A stretch of 5,524 nt of DNA, taken from NCBI GenBank assembly GCA_020627605.1, contig JAHDGO010000156.1:1-5524 (forward strand), read 5' to 3'. How positions within the stretch are numbered: position 1 is the stretch's first letter; each line of letters opens with the position of its first letter. This DNA is from Yoonia sp. GTDB lineage: Bacteria > Pseudomonadota > Alphaproteobacteria > Rhodobacterales > Rhodobacteraceae. The position numbers and the translations under genes were made by a program. Shown here in pieces: positions 1 through 5,312 of this stretch. Below the pieces are notes generated by a model. The model was not told the origin of the DNA. It did no database searches and saw only the letters and a list, made by a program, of their open reading frames with translations.

Positions 1-240
1 AGGCCATCCGCGCAAATGACCGACACTGTGGGAGATATAGCTGACTTGCAGGACCGGGCGGTGAAGCGGTTCAGGCTAGGATGCGGATGTAACACACCAC
101 CGTCAGGCCGAACCGGGGATGGCCCGCACCGCGCCAGACTTTGGTTGGGGTGCGCGACAGCCAATGCACCAGCGTTCGCCAGCGCCGGCACCGATGCGCG
201 CAGTGTTTGCTGTCATCGCGACCTTTCCGCACCTTTCCGG
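1..240. other. Upstream region with no convincing gene
   Basis: I see no supportable gene here. The + strand frame that stays open from base 1 to 363 reads as low-plausibility protein rich in Arg, Cys and Pro, and it runs into rpmG in the wrong frame. The start of the window could hold the last codons of an upstream + strand gene (one frame stops with TGA at 42-44, another at 17-19) or the first codons of a - strand gene (an ATG at 7-5 on the minus strand), but too few codons are present to choose. A weak 6-base inverted repeat (125-130 with 149-154) is the only structure noted before the rpmG promoter area. Confidence 0.5.
221..239 (+). repeat. Tandem 9-base direct repeat just upstream of the rpmG promoter
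   Basis: The 9-mer ACCTTTCCG occurs at 221-229 and again at 231-239, a period of exactly 10 bases, directly before the candidate -35 box at 241. A repeat one helical turn apart abutting a -35 element could be a protein-binding site or an upstream promoter element, though it is not A/T-rich as a classical UP element would be. Function is inferred from position only. Confidence 0.4.
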
Positions 241-268
241 TTGACTCAGGCAGCGCCGCGCGTAAAAG
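241..268 (+). promoter_or_regulatory. Candidate sigma-70 promoter for rpmG
   Basis: TTGACT at 241-246 matches five of six bases of the -35 consensus. A weaker -10 candidate, TAAAAG, lies at 263-268 after a 16-base spacer. This would start transcription near 275 and give a leader of about 55 bases before the rpmG start at 330. A perfect 10-base palindrome, ACTGCGCAGT (286-295), falls in that leader. The -35 is convincing; the -10 is poor, so the exact promoter is uncertain. Confidence 0.45.
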
Positions 269-329
269 GCAGCTTCATTCAGTTTACTGCGCAGTGCCGC
301 AACCGGCCCGCAATCAGGAGAGATGAGAC

Positions 330-497
330 ATGGCGAAGCCAACCACCATCAAGATCCGCCTGAACTCCACCGCGGGGACCGGGCATTTCTATGTGACCAA
401 AAAGAACGCACGCACGATGACAGAGAAAATGGTCATCAAGAAGTATGACCCCGTTGCGCGCAAGCACGTGGACTATAAAGAAGGCAAGATCAAGTAA
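330..497 (+). CDS. rpmG: 50S ribosomal protein L33
   Basis: The gene encodes a 55-residue basic protein recognised as bacterial ribosomal protein L33, a small component of the large ribosomal subunit near the tRNA exit site. The sequence starts [20 protein letters not shown], has the lysine-rich centre YVTKKNAR, and ends YKEGKIK, which is the usual L33 plan at normal length. It contains no cysteine, so it is the zinc-independent form rather than the four-cysteine form, as expected in Alphaproteobacteria. The ATG at 330 is preceded by AGGAG at 316-320 with a 9-base spacer, a good ribosome binding site. A strong -35 element lies about 85 bases upstream and an intrinsic terminator about 25 bases downstream, so it is probably transcribed alone. 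This is the firmest call in the window. Confidence 0.97.
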   Translation: MAKPTTIKIRLNSTAGTGHFYVTKKNARTMTEKMVIKKYDPVARKHVDYKEGKIK

Positions 498-520
498 CTG
501 ATCGCCTGACGGAATTCGGG

Positions 521-550
521 AAAGGCCACGCCAAGCGCGTGGCTTTTTTT
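521..550 (+). terminator. Rho-independent terminator of rpmG
   Basis: A perfect 7-bp stem, GCCACGC (525-531) with GCGTGGC (537-543), encloses the five-base loop CAAGC and is followed at once by seven T (544-550). The bases before the stem (AAAG, 521-524) can pair with the first T residues and lengthen it. It lies 24 bases after the rpmG stop codon and points in the same direction. The reverse strand has only a short, interrupted T-run, so it is mainly a one-way terminator. Confidence 0.9.
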
Positions 551-599
551 GTTGGTTGGGTGCAGCGATGGTGGACGCATCGCTGTCGCACCAACAAAA
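547..599. repeat. Long imperfect inverted repeat (hairpin) overlapping the terminator T-tract
   Basis: Three paired blocks make one extended stem. TTTTGTTGG (547-555) pairs with CCAACAAAA (591-599), TGC (561-563) with GCA (588-590), and AGCGATG (564-570) with CATCGCT (578-584), around the loop GTGGACG (571-577). The side bulges are 556-560 and 585-587. That gives 19 base pairs. The outer block shares T547-T550 with the rpmG terminator. No T-tract follows on either strand, so it is not a second simple terminator. It could be a stable RNA 3' structure made on read-through, or a palindromic repeat element; I cannot tell which. Confidence 0.6.
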
Positions 600-816
600 T
601 GCGCCCGTGCTGAACGCCACCCACAATTGGTTGGGCATCCCGTACAATCGGAACCGCAGCTACGCCAGATGTGCATCTGACGCGCAGCAGGGTGGTGCTG
701 TTTCCGAGCGCGTTGGCGAGCACCAAACAAGTCAGAAACCCGAACGACAACCGCCCACAAAGCGGCTGTTCGCCTCACGCGCAAAAGCGCGGCCGCGGAT
801 CTGGCCAACGCCCGTT
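600..816. other. Gene-free stretch between rpmG and the AraC-type regulator
   Basis: With the terminator and hairpin before it, this completes about 320 bases without a supportable gene. Frames open on both strands translate to protein with no recognisable motif and no good ribosome binding site. Three small palindromes are present: CAGATG-TG-CATCTG at 666-679 (flanking CG pairs extend it after one mismatch), CCGC/GCGG at 751-754 and 762-765, and CGCGC-AAAA-GCGCG at 778-791. On the minus strand the last two lie after the regulator stop codon and might help end its transcript, but neither is followed by a proper T-run. Confidence 0.5.
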
Positions 817-1950
817 TTACACAGCGTTTCCATGCGCGCGCCGGTAGTCCTTTGGGGTCATGCCGGTTTCGCGTTTGAACGCCTTGTAGAACGTCGAGCG
901 GGAGTTGAAGCCGACCGCAAAGGCAATGGTCAGGACAGAGGCCTCTCCTGCCGCGACCTGCGGTTTTGACGCCATGATCCGCCACCGTGCGACATAGTCA
1001 AAGAAAGAGGCGCCGATTTCCTGATTGAGTGTTTGCGACACCTGGTTGGGCACCGCGCCGATATGCTGTGACAGTTTCTGCAACGACAGACCTGGGTCAA
1101 GATAGAGCGCATCCTTCTGCATCGCCGCCTCAATCCGTTGCGCCAGTTTTGCGGTATGTTCCTCTGTCAGTGCAGAGCGGGCATATTTCAGGTCAGGTTC
1201 ACTTGCCTCAGTCCCCGGTAAAGCCTCTGGTGGCGCAATACCCGCAAAGATATTGAGCGCCAGCAAACAGCACGCGGTCAGCACCAGCAGGATTGCGTCA
1301 TCCAGAAGGGTGCCATCACCAAGGTTGTCATCCGCCAGCGCAACAGCCCCGGCGGCCCAGATCACCACCAGCAAGCCCATCACCAGATCGACCCATCGCA
1401 AATCCCGCTTTTCCAGGTTGGAATAAAGCTGACGGATACGGGCGCGGTAGGCGGCAAGACGGCGTAGGACGGCAACCAGATAGGCCGGTGACGTCACCAG
1501 CCAGATCAGGATCAGCCCAAAGGTGATCAGCGCCAGTGCGGCTGGCCAAACACCGGGCGGCAGATCACCTGCCAGAAACAGCGTGTCTTTGGCCTGCGTC
1601 GGCAAGACCCAGAAACCGATGCAAACCAACAGGCCGATCAAGGGCAGTGCCCTGTCACGCCATGGAATGCGCGCTGGGGGTGCCGTGTCTGTCTTGGCAA
1701 GAACGAAATGATAGAAGGCGGGTGGCAGGATCAGGAGCAGGATCAACAGCACCGGCAGGTAGAACGTCAGGACAGGCGCTGCGAAGGCTCTGATCAGCGG
1801 CAATCCCGTCAGCCCCATAAACGCAACATAGATCACGGCCAGCGCCGCCCGCTGGCGCACGCTGCTGGGGTGGACGAGAACGGAGAGGCACCCCGTCAAA
1901 GCAATACCGAGGCAAAGCCCGGCAAGAATGATGACAGCTGCGTTGTCCAT
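817..1950 (-). CDS. Membrane-anchored AraC-family transcriptional regulator (7TM + HTH)
   Basis: This 377-residue protein combines an N-terminal membrane region with a C-terminal AraC DNA-binding domain. Hydrophobic segments lie near residues 5-27, 34-55, 57-85, 102-118, 134-160, 187-206 and 218-238, about seven helices. Between helices five and six is a charged stretch with the motif SNLEKRDLRW (177-186), which I associate with this class of membrane AraC regulators. The AraC domain (about 265-372) has a first helix-turn-helix around LSLQKLSQHIGAVPNQVS (288-305) and a second around IAFAVGFNSRSTFYKAFKR (342-360), ending in the typical GMTPKDYRR. The membrane part probably senses a ligand or envelope signal; that is inference. 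I chose ATG 1950 because AGG (1960-1958) precedes it by 7 bases. The frame stays open upstream to 2223 but would cross the divergent gene. That divergent membrane protein is its likely target. Confidence 0.88.
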   Translation of the reverse strand: MDNAAVIILAGLCLGIALTGCLSVLVHPSSVRQRAALAVIYVAFMGLTGLPLIRAFAAPVLTFYLPVLLILLLILPPAFYHFVLAKTDTAPPARIPWRDRALPLIGLLVCIGFWVLPTQAKDTLFLAGDLPPGVWPAALALITFGLILIWLVTSPAYLVAVLRRLAAYRARIRQLYSNLEKRDLRWVDLVMGLLVVIWAAGAVALADDNLGDGTLLDDAILLVLTACCLLALNIFAGIAPPEALPGTEASEPDLKYARSALTEEHTAKLAQRIEAAMQKDALYLDPGLSLQKLSQHIGAVPNQVSQTLNQEIGASFFDYVARWRIMASKPQVAAGEASVLTIAFAVGFNSRSTFYKAFKRETGMTPKDYRRAHGNAV

Positions 1951-1975
1951 ACTGCTACCTAGTCTGCTTTCCACA

Positions 1976-1981
1976 GTTGTA
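1976..1981 (-). promoter_or_regulatory. Possible -10 box of the AraC-type regulator gene
   Basis: On the minus strand TACAAC (1981-1976) matches four of six bases of the -10 consensus and lies about 26 bases before the start codon at 1950. The hexamer 17 bases further upstream (ATTCGG) is a poor -35 box and falls within the proximal copy of the direct repeat at 1996-2012. A weak -35 covered by an operator half-site is typical of activator-dependent promoters, which would fit autoregulation. This is a weak, by-eye promoter call. Confidence 0.3.
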
Positions 1982-1995
1982 TCAATGCACCCGCT

Positions 1996-2032
1996 TGTCC
2001 GAATGGTCATGCAAATGTCCGCGCCGTCATGC
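1996..2032. promoter_or_regulatory. Candidate AraC-type operator: two 17-base direct repeats
   Basis: The pattern TGTCCG-N4-GTCATGC occurs at 1996-2012 and again at 2016-2032. All 13 fixed bases are identical and the start-to-start distance is exactly 20 bases. AraC-family proteins characteristically bind two direct half-sites of about 17 bases on one face of the helix, roughly two turns apart, as in the E. coli araI1/I2 site. The repeat lies in the 148-base region between the divergent AraC-type regulator and the membrane protein gene. A partial third match, TTGT-N3-AATG, appears at 1977-1987 and within the first copy at 1995-2005. Binding by the neighbouring regulator is inferred from position and geometry. 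Confidence 0.6.
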
Positions 2033-2038
2033 GCGGAC
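2017..2038. repeat. Perfect 8-base inverted repeat in the divergent control region
   Basis: GTCCGCGC (2017-2024) and GCGCGGAC (2031-2038) are perfect reverse complements around the 6-base centre CGTCAT. The left arm and the centre coincide with most of the second direct-repeat copy, so the two signals overlap. It could be a dimer-binding operator, or form a hairpin in the leader of whichever gene is transcribed through it. No T-tract follows on either strand, so it is not a terminator. Confidence 0.6.
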
Positions 2039-2098
2039 GACAGGACCGTCTGAAGGCGCCATGACCCCGCCAAATCACCACTACTGACAGGTCTGGCC

Positions 2099-2803
2099 AT
2101 GCCGCTTTTTGAATCCATCGTTATCACCGCCCATGTCACACTCGGCACAGTTGCCGTGGGTGCTGGCGCAGCTGCGCTTGCATCACGCAAAGGGCGCAAC
2201 CTGCATGTCAGGGCAGGTGGCATTTTTGTTTACAGCATGGGAGTGTCTTCACTCTTGGGCGGAGCCCTTGGCGCATTGCGGTATGAGACACTGTGGATCA
2301 CATTCTTTGCCGGAATTCTGGGTGCGACCTTGGTGGCGAGCGGCGTGCTGGCCGCGCGCATCAATGCACCCGGCGCAAAAAGATGGTTCGTGGCGGTCGG
2401 TGCTCTGAACGCCTTGAACGCTGTTGGGCTTTTTGCGGCGGGGTGGTCCGCAACGACCATGCCTGACGGGCACCTCTACGGATTTCCGGCGGCGGACTAT
2501 TTTTTCCTCTTTGGCATGGCGGCAATCGCCGCTGCCGGTGACTTGCGCATGTGCTTGGGCAGGGTCGTGACCAACAGACACCGTATTGCCCAACATCTGA
2601 CACGGATGTGCACCGGCTTTTTCATCGCGGCGGGGTCCGCCTTTACCGGACCGGGTGCCTCTGCATTCCCCGAGGTCGTGCAGCGGTCAGGTATATTGTC
2701 GCTGCCCGAATTGATCATCGTGCTGCTGATGCTGTTCTGGCTTTGGAAAACGCTGCGCAGACCAGCGGTCGCATCGATCAAGCCGACATTTCCAACGGCC
2801 TAA
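2099..2803 (+). CDS. Seven-helix integral membrane protein, DUF2306-like, function unknown
   Basis: The 234-residue protein is strongly hydrophobic, with likely membrane helices near residues 5-27, 38-59, 66-87, 95-115, 131-147, 168-186 and 200-217. Short loops carry positive residues. It has no cleavable signal peptide or soluble domain. Histidines sit in patterns that recall DUF2306 proteins: H12 in the first helix (AHVTLG), H36 in the segment KGRNLHVRAGG before the second helix, and HRIAQHLTRM (161-170) near the sixth. The family assignment is from memory of this pattern and is moderate. No function is known to me; conserved membrane histidines could bind metal or haem, but this is speculation. 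The ATG at 2099 has AGG (2089-2091) 7 bases upstream. It is divergent from the membrane AraC-type regulator, probably its controller. Its TAA overlaps the stop codon of the convergent dehydratase gene. Confidence 0.85.
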   Translation: MPLFESIVITAHVTLGTVAVGAGAAALASRKGRNLHVRAGGIFVYSMGVSSLLGGALGALRYETLWITFFAGILGATLVASGVLAARINAPGAKRWFVAVGALNALNAVGLFAAGWSATTMPDGHLYGFPAADYFFLFGMAAIAAAGDLRMCLGRVVTNRHRIAQHLTRMCTGFFIAAGSAFTGPGASAFPEVVQRSGILSLPELIIVLLMLFWLWKTLRRPAVASIKPTFPTA

Positions 2804-4296
2804 AGCACCGCGCCGATCTGCCATGGCACGAACTCCACCCCGCCAAAGCCTTGCGCCTCGCTTTTGGTTTGCGCGCCGCTGGCTGTCGCAATCATCGCCT
2901 CAAAAATCTCGGCGCTTTTGTCGGCAAGGGGTGTTCCGTCAACGATGTCACCGCAGTTGATGTCGATGTCATCGCCCATGCGTGTGTAGAGGTCCGTGTT
3001 GGACGACAGTTTCAGACAGGGTGTCGGTTTGTAGCCCGACACCGATCCGCGCCCGGTGGTAAAGGCAATCAGGTTGGCGCCGGATGCGACCTGTCCCGTG
3101 ACCGAACAGGGGTCGTAGCCCGGACTGTCCATGAACACGAGGCCGCGTTCCGTGATTGGCGCGCCGTAGTCGAAAACGCCCGACAGGGGGGCATGCCCGG
3201 CCTTGGCCACTGCCCCGAGTGATTTTTCAAGGATCGTCGTCAAGCCGCCCCGCTTGTTGCCGGGGCTGGGGTTGTTGTTCATCTGCGCGCCGTGGCAGGC
3301 GCAGTAATCCTCCCACCAGCGCAGCTTGTCCATCAGCGCGTCTGCCACAGCCGAGGAGGTCGCGCGCGCGGTCAGCAGATGTTCTGCGCCGTAAATCTCG
3401 GACGTTTCCGACAGGATCGATGTGCCGCCATGCTGCACCAGCAGATCCGATGCGCCGCCAAGGGCGGGGTTCGCCGTGAACCCGGAATATCCGTCAGAAC
3501 CGCCGCATTGCATCCCCAGCACCAGTTCGGACACTGGCGCGGGTTCACGCAAGGCGGCGTTCGCAATGTCCGCCAGCGACGCCAGATGTGCCAGCCCAGC
3601 ATCAATCGTGCGCCGCGTCCCGCCGGTTTGCTGGATCGTCATGTAGCGCAGGCTGCCGTCGCTGGTGATCTGTCGCCCCTTGACCAGATCGGCCAGTTGC
3701 AGCACTTCACAGCCCAGCCCCACAATCAGAATAGCGCCAAAATTCGGGTGCCGCGCATAGCCGGCGAGAGTGCGCAATAGCAGGTCATAACCATCGCCAC
3801 GGTGCGACATGCCGCAACCACTGTTGTGAAAGATGGGCACGATGCCATCCACATTTGGGAATTGGGCAAGAAGGTCCGATTGCTCTGCCGCCTCTGCCAT
3901 GAACCGTGCAACAGACCCCGAACAATTCACGGTCGTCAGAATGCCGATGTAATTGCGTGTTCCAACGCGGCCGCCATCGCGGTGATAGCCAAGGAAGGTG
4001 CGGGGCGTCTCTGGCATGGGCATTGAATGTGCGGCCGTTCCGACGGTGGCGCGCGTGGCCTGCGCACCCATGCTCATATTGTGGTCATGCACATGTGATC
4101 CTGCGGGGATATCCCTGTCGGCCATTCCGATGATCTGGCCGTAGCGCAGGACATTCTTGCCCGCAGCGATGGGCTGTGTCGCGATCTTATGGGATTTCGG
4201 GACAGGCTCTGCCGCGCCACATTCACCTGTCTTCAGATCCTGCAACGCAATGGCGATATTGTCGTCGGGGTGCAGCTGGAGTGTTTTGGCAGTCAA
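2800..4296 (-). CDS. uxaA: Altronate dehydratase-family enzyme (UxaA type, full length)
   Basis: At 498 residues this is a full-length UxaA/GarD-type sugar-acid dehydratase, which removes water from a hexonate such as D-altronate to give 2-keto-3-deoxygluconate. Residues 1-75 form the SAF-like domain, ending in HVHDHN (68-73). Residues 100-498 are the catalytic part with family motifs: GYHRDGGRVGTRNY (103-116), HNSGCGMSHRGDG (157-169), GLGCE (193-197), QCGGSDGYSG (263-272), NPSPGN (342-347), MDSPG (389-393), TTGRGS (413-418), KLSSNT (429-434) and INCGDI (446-451). The family usually needs a metal such as Fe2+. The start is TTG at 4296, preceded by six G (4308-4303). No ATG or GTG is available nearby upstream, and the N-terminal sequence LHPDDNIAIAL fits the family from this point. 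The start lies two bases after the dehydrogenase stop, so the genes are surely cotranscribed. The exact substrate may not be altronate. Confidence 0.92.
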   Translation of the reverse strand: MTAKTLQLHPDDNIAIALQDLKTGECGAAEPVPKSHKIATQPIAAGKNVLRYGQIIGMADRDIPAGSHVHDHNMSMGAQATRATVGTAAHSMPMPETPRTFLGYHRDGGRVGTRNYIGILTTVNCSGSVARFMAEAAEQSDLLAQFPNVDGIVPIFHNSGCGMSHRGDGYDLLLRTLAGYARHPNFGAILIVGLGCEVLQLADLVKGRQITSDGSLRYMTIQQTGGTRRTIDAGLAHLASLADIANAALREPAPVSELVLGMQCGGSDGYSGFTANPALGGASDLLVQHGGTSILSETSEIYGAEHLLTARATSSAVADALMDKLRWWEDYCACHGAQMNNNPSPGNKRGGLTTILEKSLGAVAKAGHAPLSGVFDYGAPITERGLVFMDSPGYDPCSVTGQVASGANLIAFTTGRGSVSGYKPTPCLKLSSNTDLYTRMGDDIDINCGDIVDGTPLADKSAEIFEAMIATASGAQTKSEAQGFGGVEFVPWQIGAVL

Positions 4297-4308
4297 ACTC
4301 AGCCCCCC
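4294..4308 (-). promoter_or_regulatory. TTG start and poly-G ribosome binding site of the dehydratase gene
   Basis: Reading the minus strand, six G (4308-4303) are followed by six bases and then TTG (4296-4294). The G-run can pair with the CCUCC of 16S rRNA using a G-U pair, and it lies within the last codons of the dehydrogenase (Leu-Gly-Gly). The dehydrogenase stop TGA (4301-4299) ends two bases before the TTG. This layout suggests translational coupling, with ribosomes ending the first gene re-initiating at the second. The first in-frame ATG downstream is codon 58 and would delete most of the SAF-like domain. Confidence 0.65.
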
Positions 4309-5312
4309 AGCGTCACTATCACCTTGATCAGTTCACCGCGGTCCCCGGCAAGGCCCTCCATGCGGGCGGGCAGCTCTTCCAGTTGCAGTTCCAGCGAGAA
4401 CAACAAATCCGTATCGATGTCGCCGGCCAGTATCGCGGCAATGACCTTGTCAAAATCCGACCGCAGCGCGTTGCGGCTGCCCAGAAGGGACATTTCACGT
4501 TTGTGAAACTCCGGATCACTGAAGGTAATGTCGTCCTTGACCACGCTGACAAGAACGTAGGTGCCACCAAAGGCCACCGCGGCAAAGCCCCTCTCGATTG
4601 CGCCGCCATGCCCGGTGGCATCGAAGACCACATCAAACCCGTCACTCTTGCCAGTTGCTTCGGCGACAGAGACATAGGTGTTTTCAAAGCCGAAGCGTTG
4701 CGAGACTGCTTGCAATCGCTCTGTACTGAGATCCAGCAGCGAAACCTTGGCACCTTTCAGGCGGGCGAACAGGGCCGTGCCGATCCCGATGGGGCCAACC
4801 CCGGTTACGAGCACACAGTCGTTTTCGCTGACACCGCTACGTTCGACCGCATGGGCGCCGATGGCCAGAAATTCGACCATGGCAGCCTGCTGCTGTGTCA
4901 ATCCCTCTGCGCGGATCAGGTTGCTGGCAGGAACAGCGATTTGTGGTGTCATGCCGCCATCGCGATGCACGCCCAGCACTGCGAGATTGGCACAGCAATT
5001 GGGCTTGCCCCCCTTGCAGGGATGACAGGTGCCGCAGGAGAGATACGGATTGACGACAACCAGTTCGCCTGCAGAAAACCCTGCACCATTGGCCGCGACG
5101 CGCCCGCTGAGTTCGTGGCCAATGACGCGGGGGTATTGCAGGAACGGGTGCTTGCCTTCGAAAATATGATAGTCCGTTCCGCACAAGCCGACTGCGCAGA
5201 TGTCGATCATGACCCAGTCTGCGGCGACTTCAACTTGCGCGGGGCGCTGTTCGATCACGAATTTACCCGGCGCGATAACGACACCATGCGGGCGGGTGTG
5301 CTGCGCGGTCAT
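4299..5312 (-). CDS. Zn-dependent medium-chain alcohol dehydrogenase, L-galactonate 5-dehydrogenase-like
   Basis: The 337-residue protein has the complete zinc MDR layout at normal length. Catalytic-zinc ligands are C44 in GLCGTD, H66 and E67 in GHE, and possibly E147. The structural-zinc set is C93, C96, C99 and C107 (C-x2-C-x2-C-x7-C). The Rossmann motif GVGPIG is at 171-176, and D194 at the end of the second strand favours NAD over NADP. The segment SDPEFHKREMSLLGSRNA (265-282) and the C-terminal RGELIKVIV closely recall E. coli LgoD (YjjN), which oxidises L-galactonate to D-tagaturonate. Related sugar or sugar-acid dehydrogenases remain possible, so I give no symbol. I chose ATG 5312 because GAGG (5322-5319) lies six bases before it; the open frame beyond, to 5501, is unlike any MDR N-terminus. 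It is the first gene of a two-gene operon with the altronate dehydratase homologue. Confidence 0.9.
   Translation of the reverse strand: MTAQHTRPHGVVIAPGKFVIEQRPAQVEVAADWVMIDICAVGLCGTDYHIFEGKHPFLQYPRVIGHELSGRVAANGAGFSAGELVVVNPYLSCGTCHPCKGGKPNCCANLAVLGVHRDGGMTPQIAVPASNLIRAEGLTQQQAAMVEFLAIGAHAVERSGVSENDCVLVTGVGPIGIGTALFARLKGAKVSLLDLSTERLQAVSQRFGFENTYVSVAEATGKSDGFDVVFDATGHGGAIERGFAAVAFGGTYVLVSVVKDDITFSDPEFHKREMSLLGSRNALRSDFDKVIAAILAGDIDTDLLFSLELQLEELPARMEGLAGDRGELIKVIVTLGG

Noticed and set aside
125..154. Possible terminator or small RNA hairpin upstream of rpmG
   Set aside because: The stem is only 6 bp with an 18-base loop and no T-tract, within chance expectation for this GC-rich DNA.
16..363. 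115-codon open frame on the + strand before and across rpmG
   Set aside because: It overlaps the real rpmG in another frame, has no ribosome binding site or recognisable motif, and contains the rpmG promoter region.
473..985. 170-codon open frame on the - strand
   Set aside because: It crosses the rpmG terminator, the hairpin and the 3' end of the regulator in another frame, and its translation looks non-coding.
1951..2223. N-terminal extension of the AraC-type regulator by 91 codons
   Set aside because: It would cross the divergent control region and the start of the 2099-2803 gene, the added residues have no domain character, and ATG 1950 has a suitable ribosome binding site followed directly by the first membrane helix.
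2551..3222. 223-codon open frame on the + strand
   Set aside because: It overlaps the membrane protein gene in another frame and the dehydratase gene antisense; the translation has no recognisable motif and is a shadow frame in GC-rich DNA.
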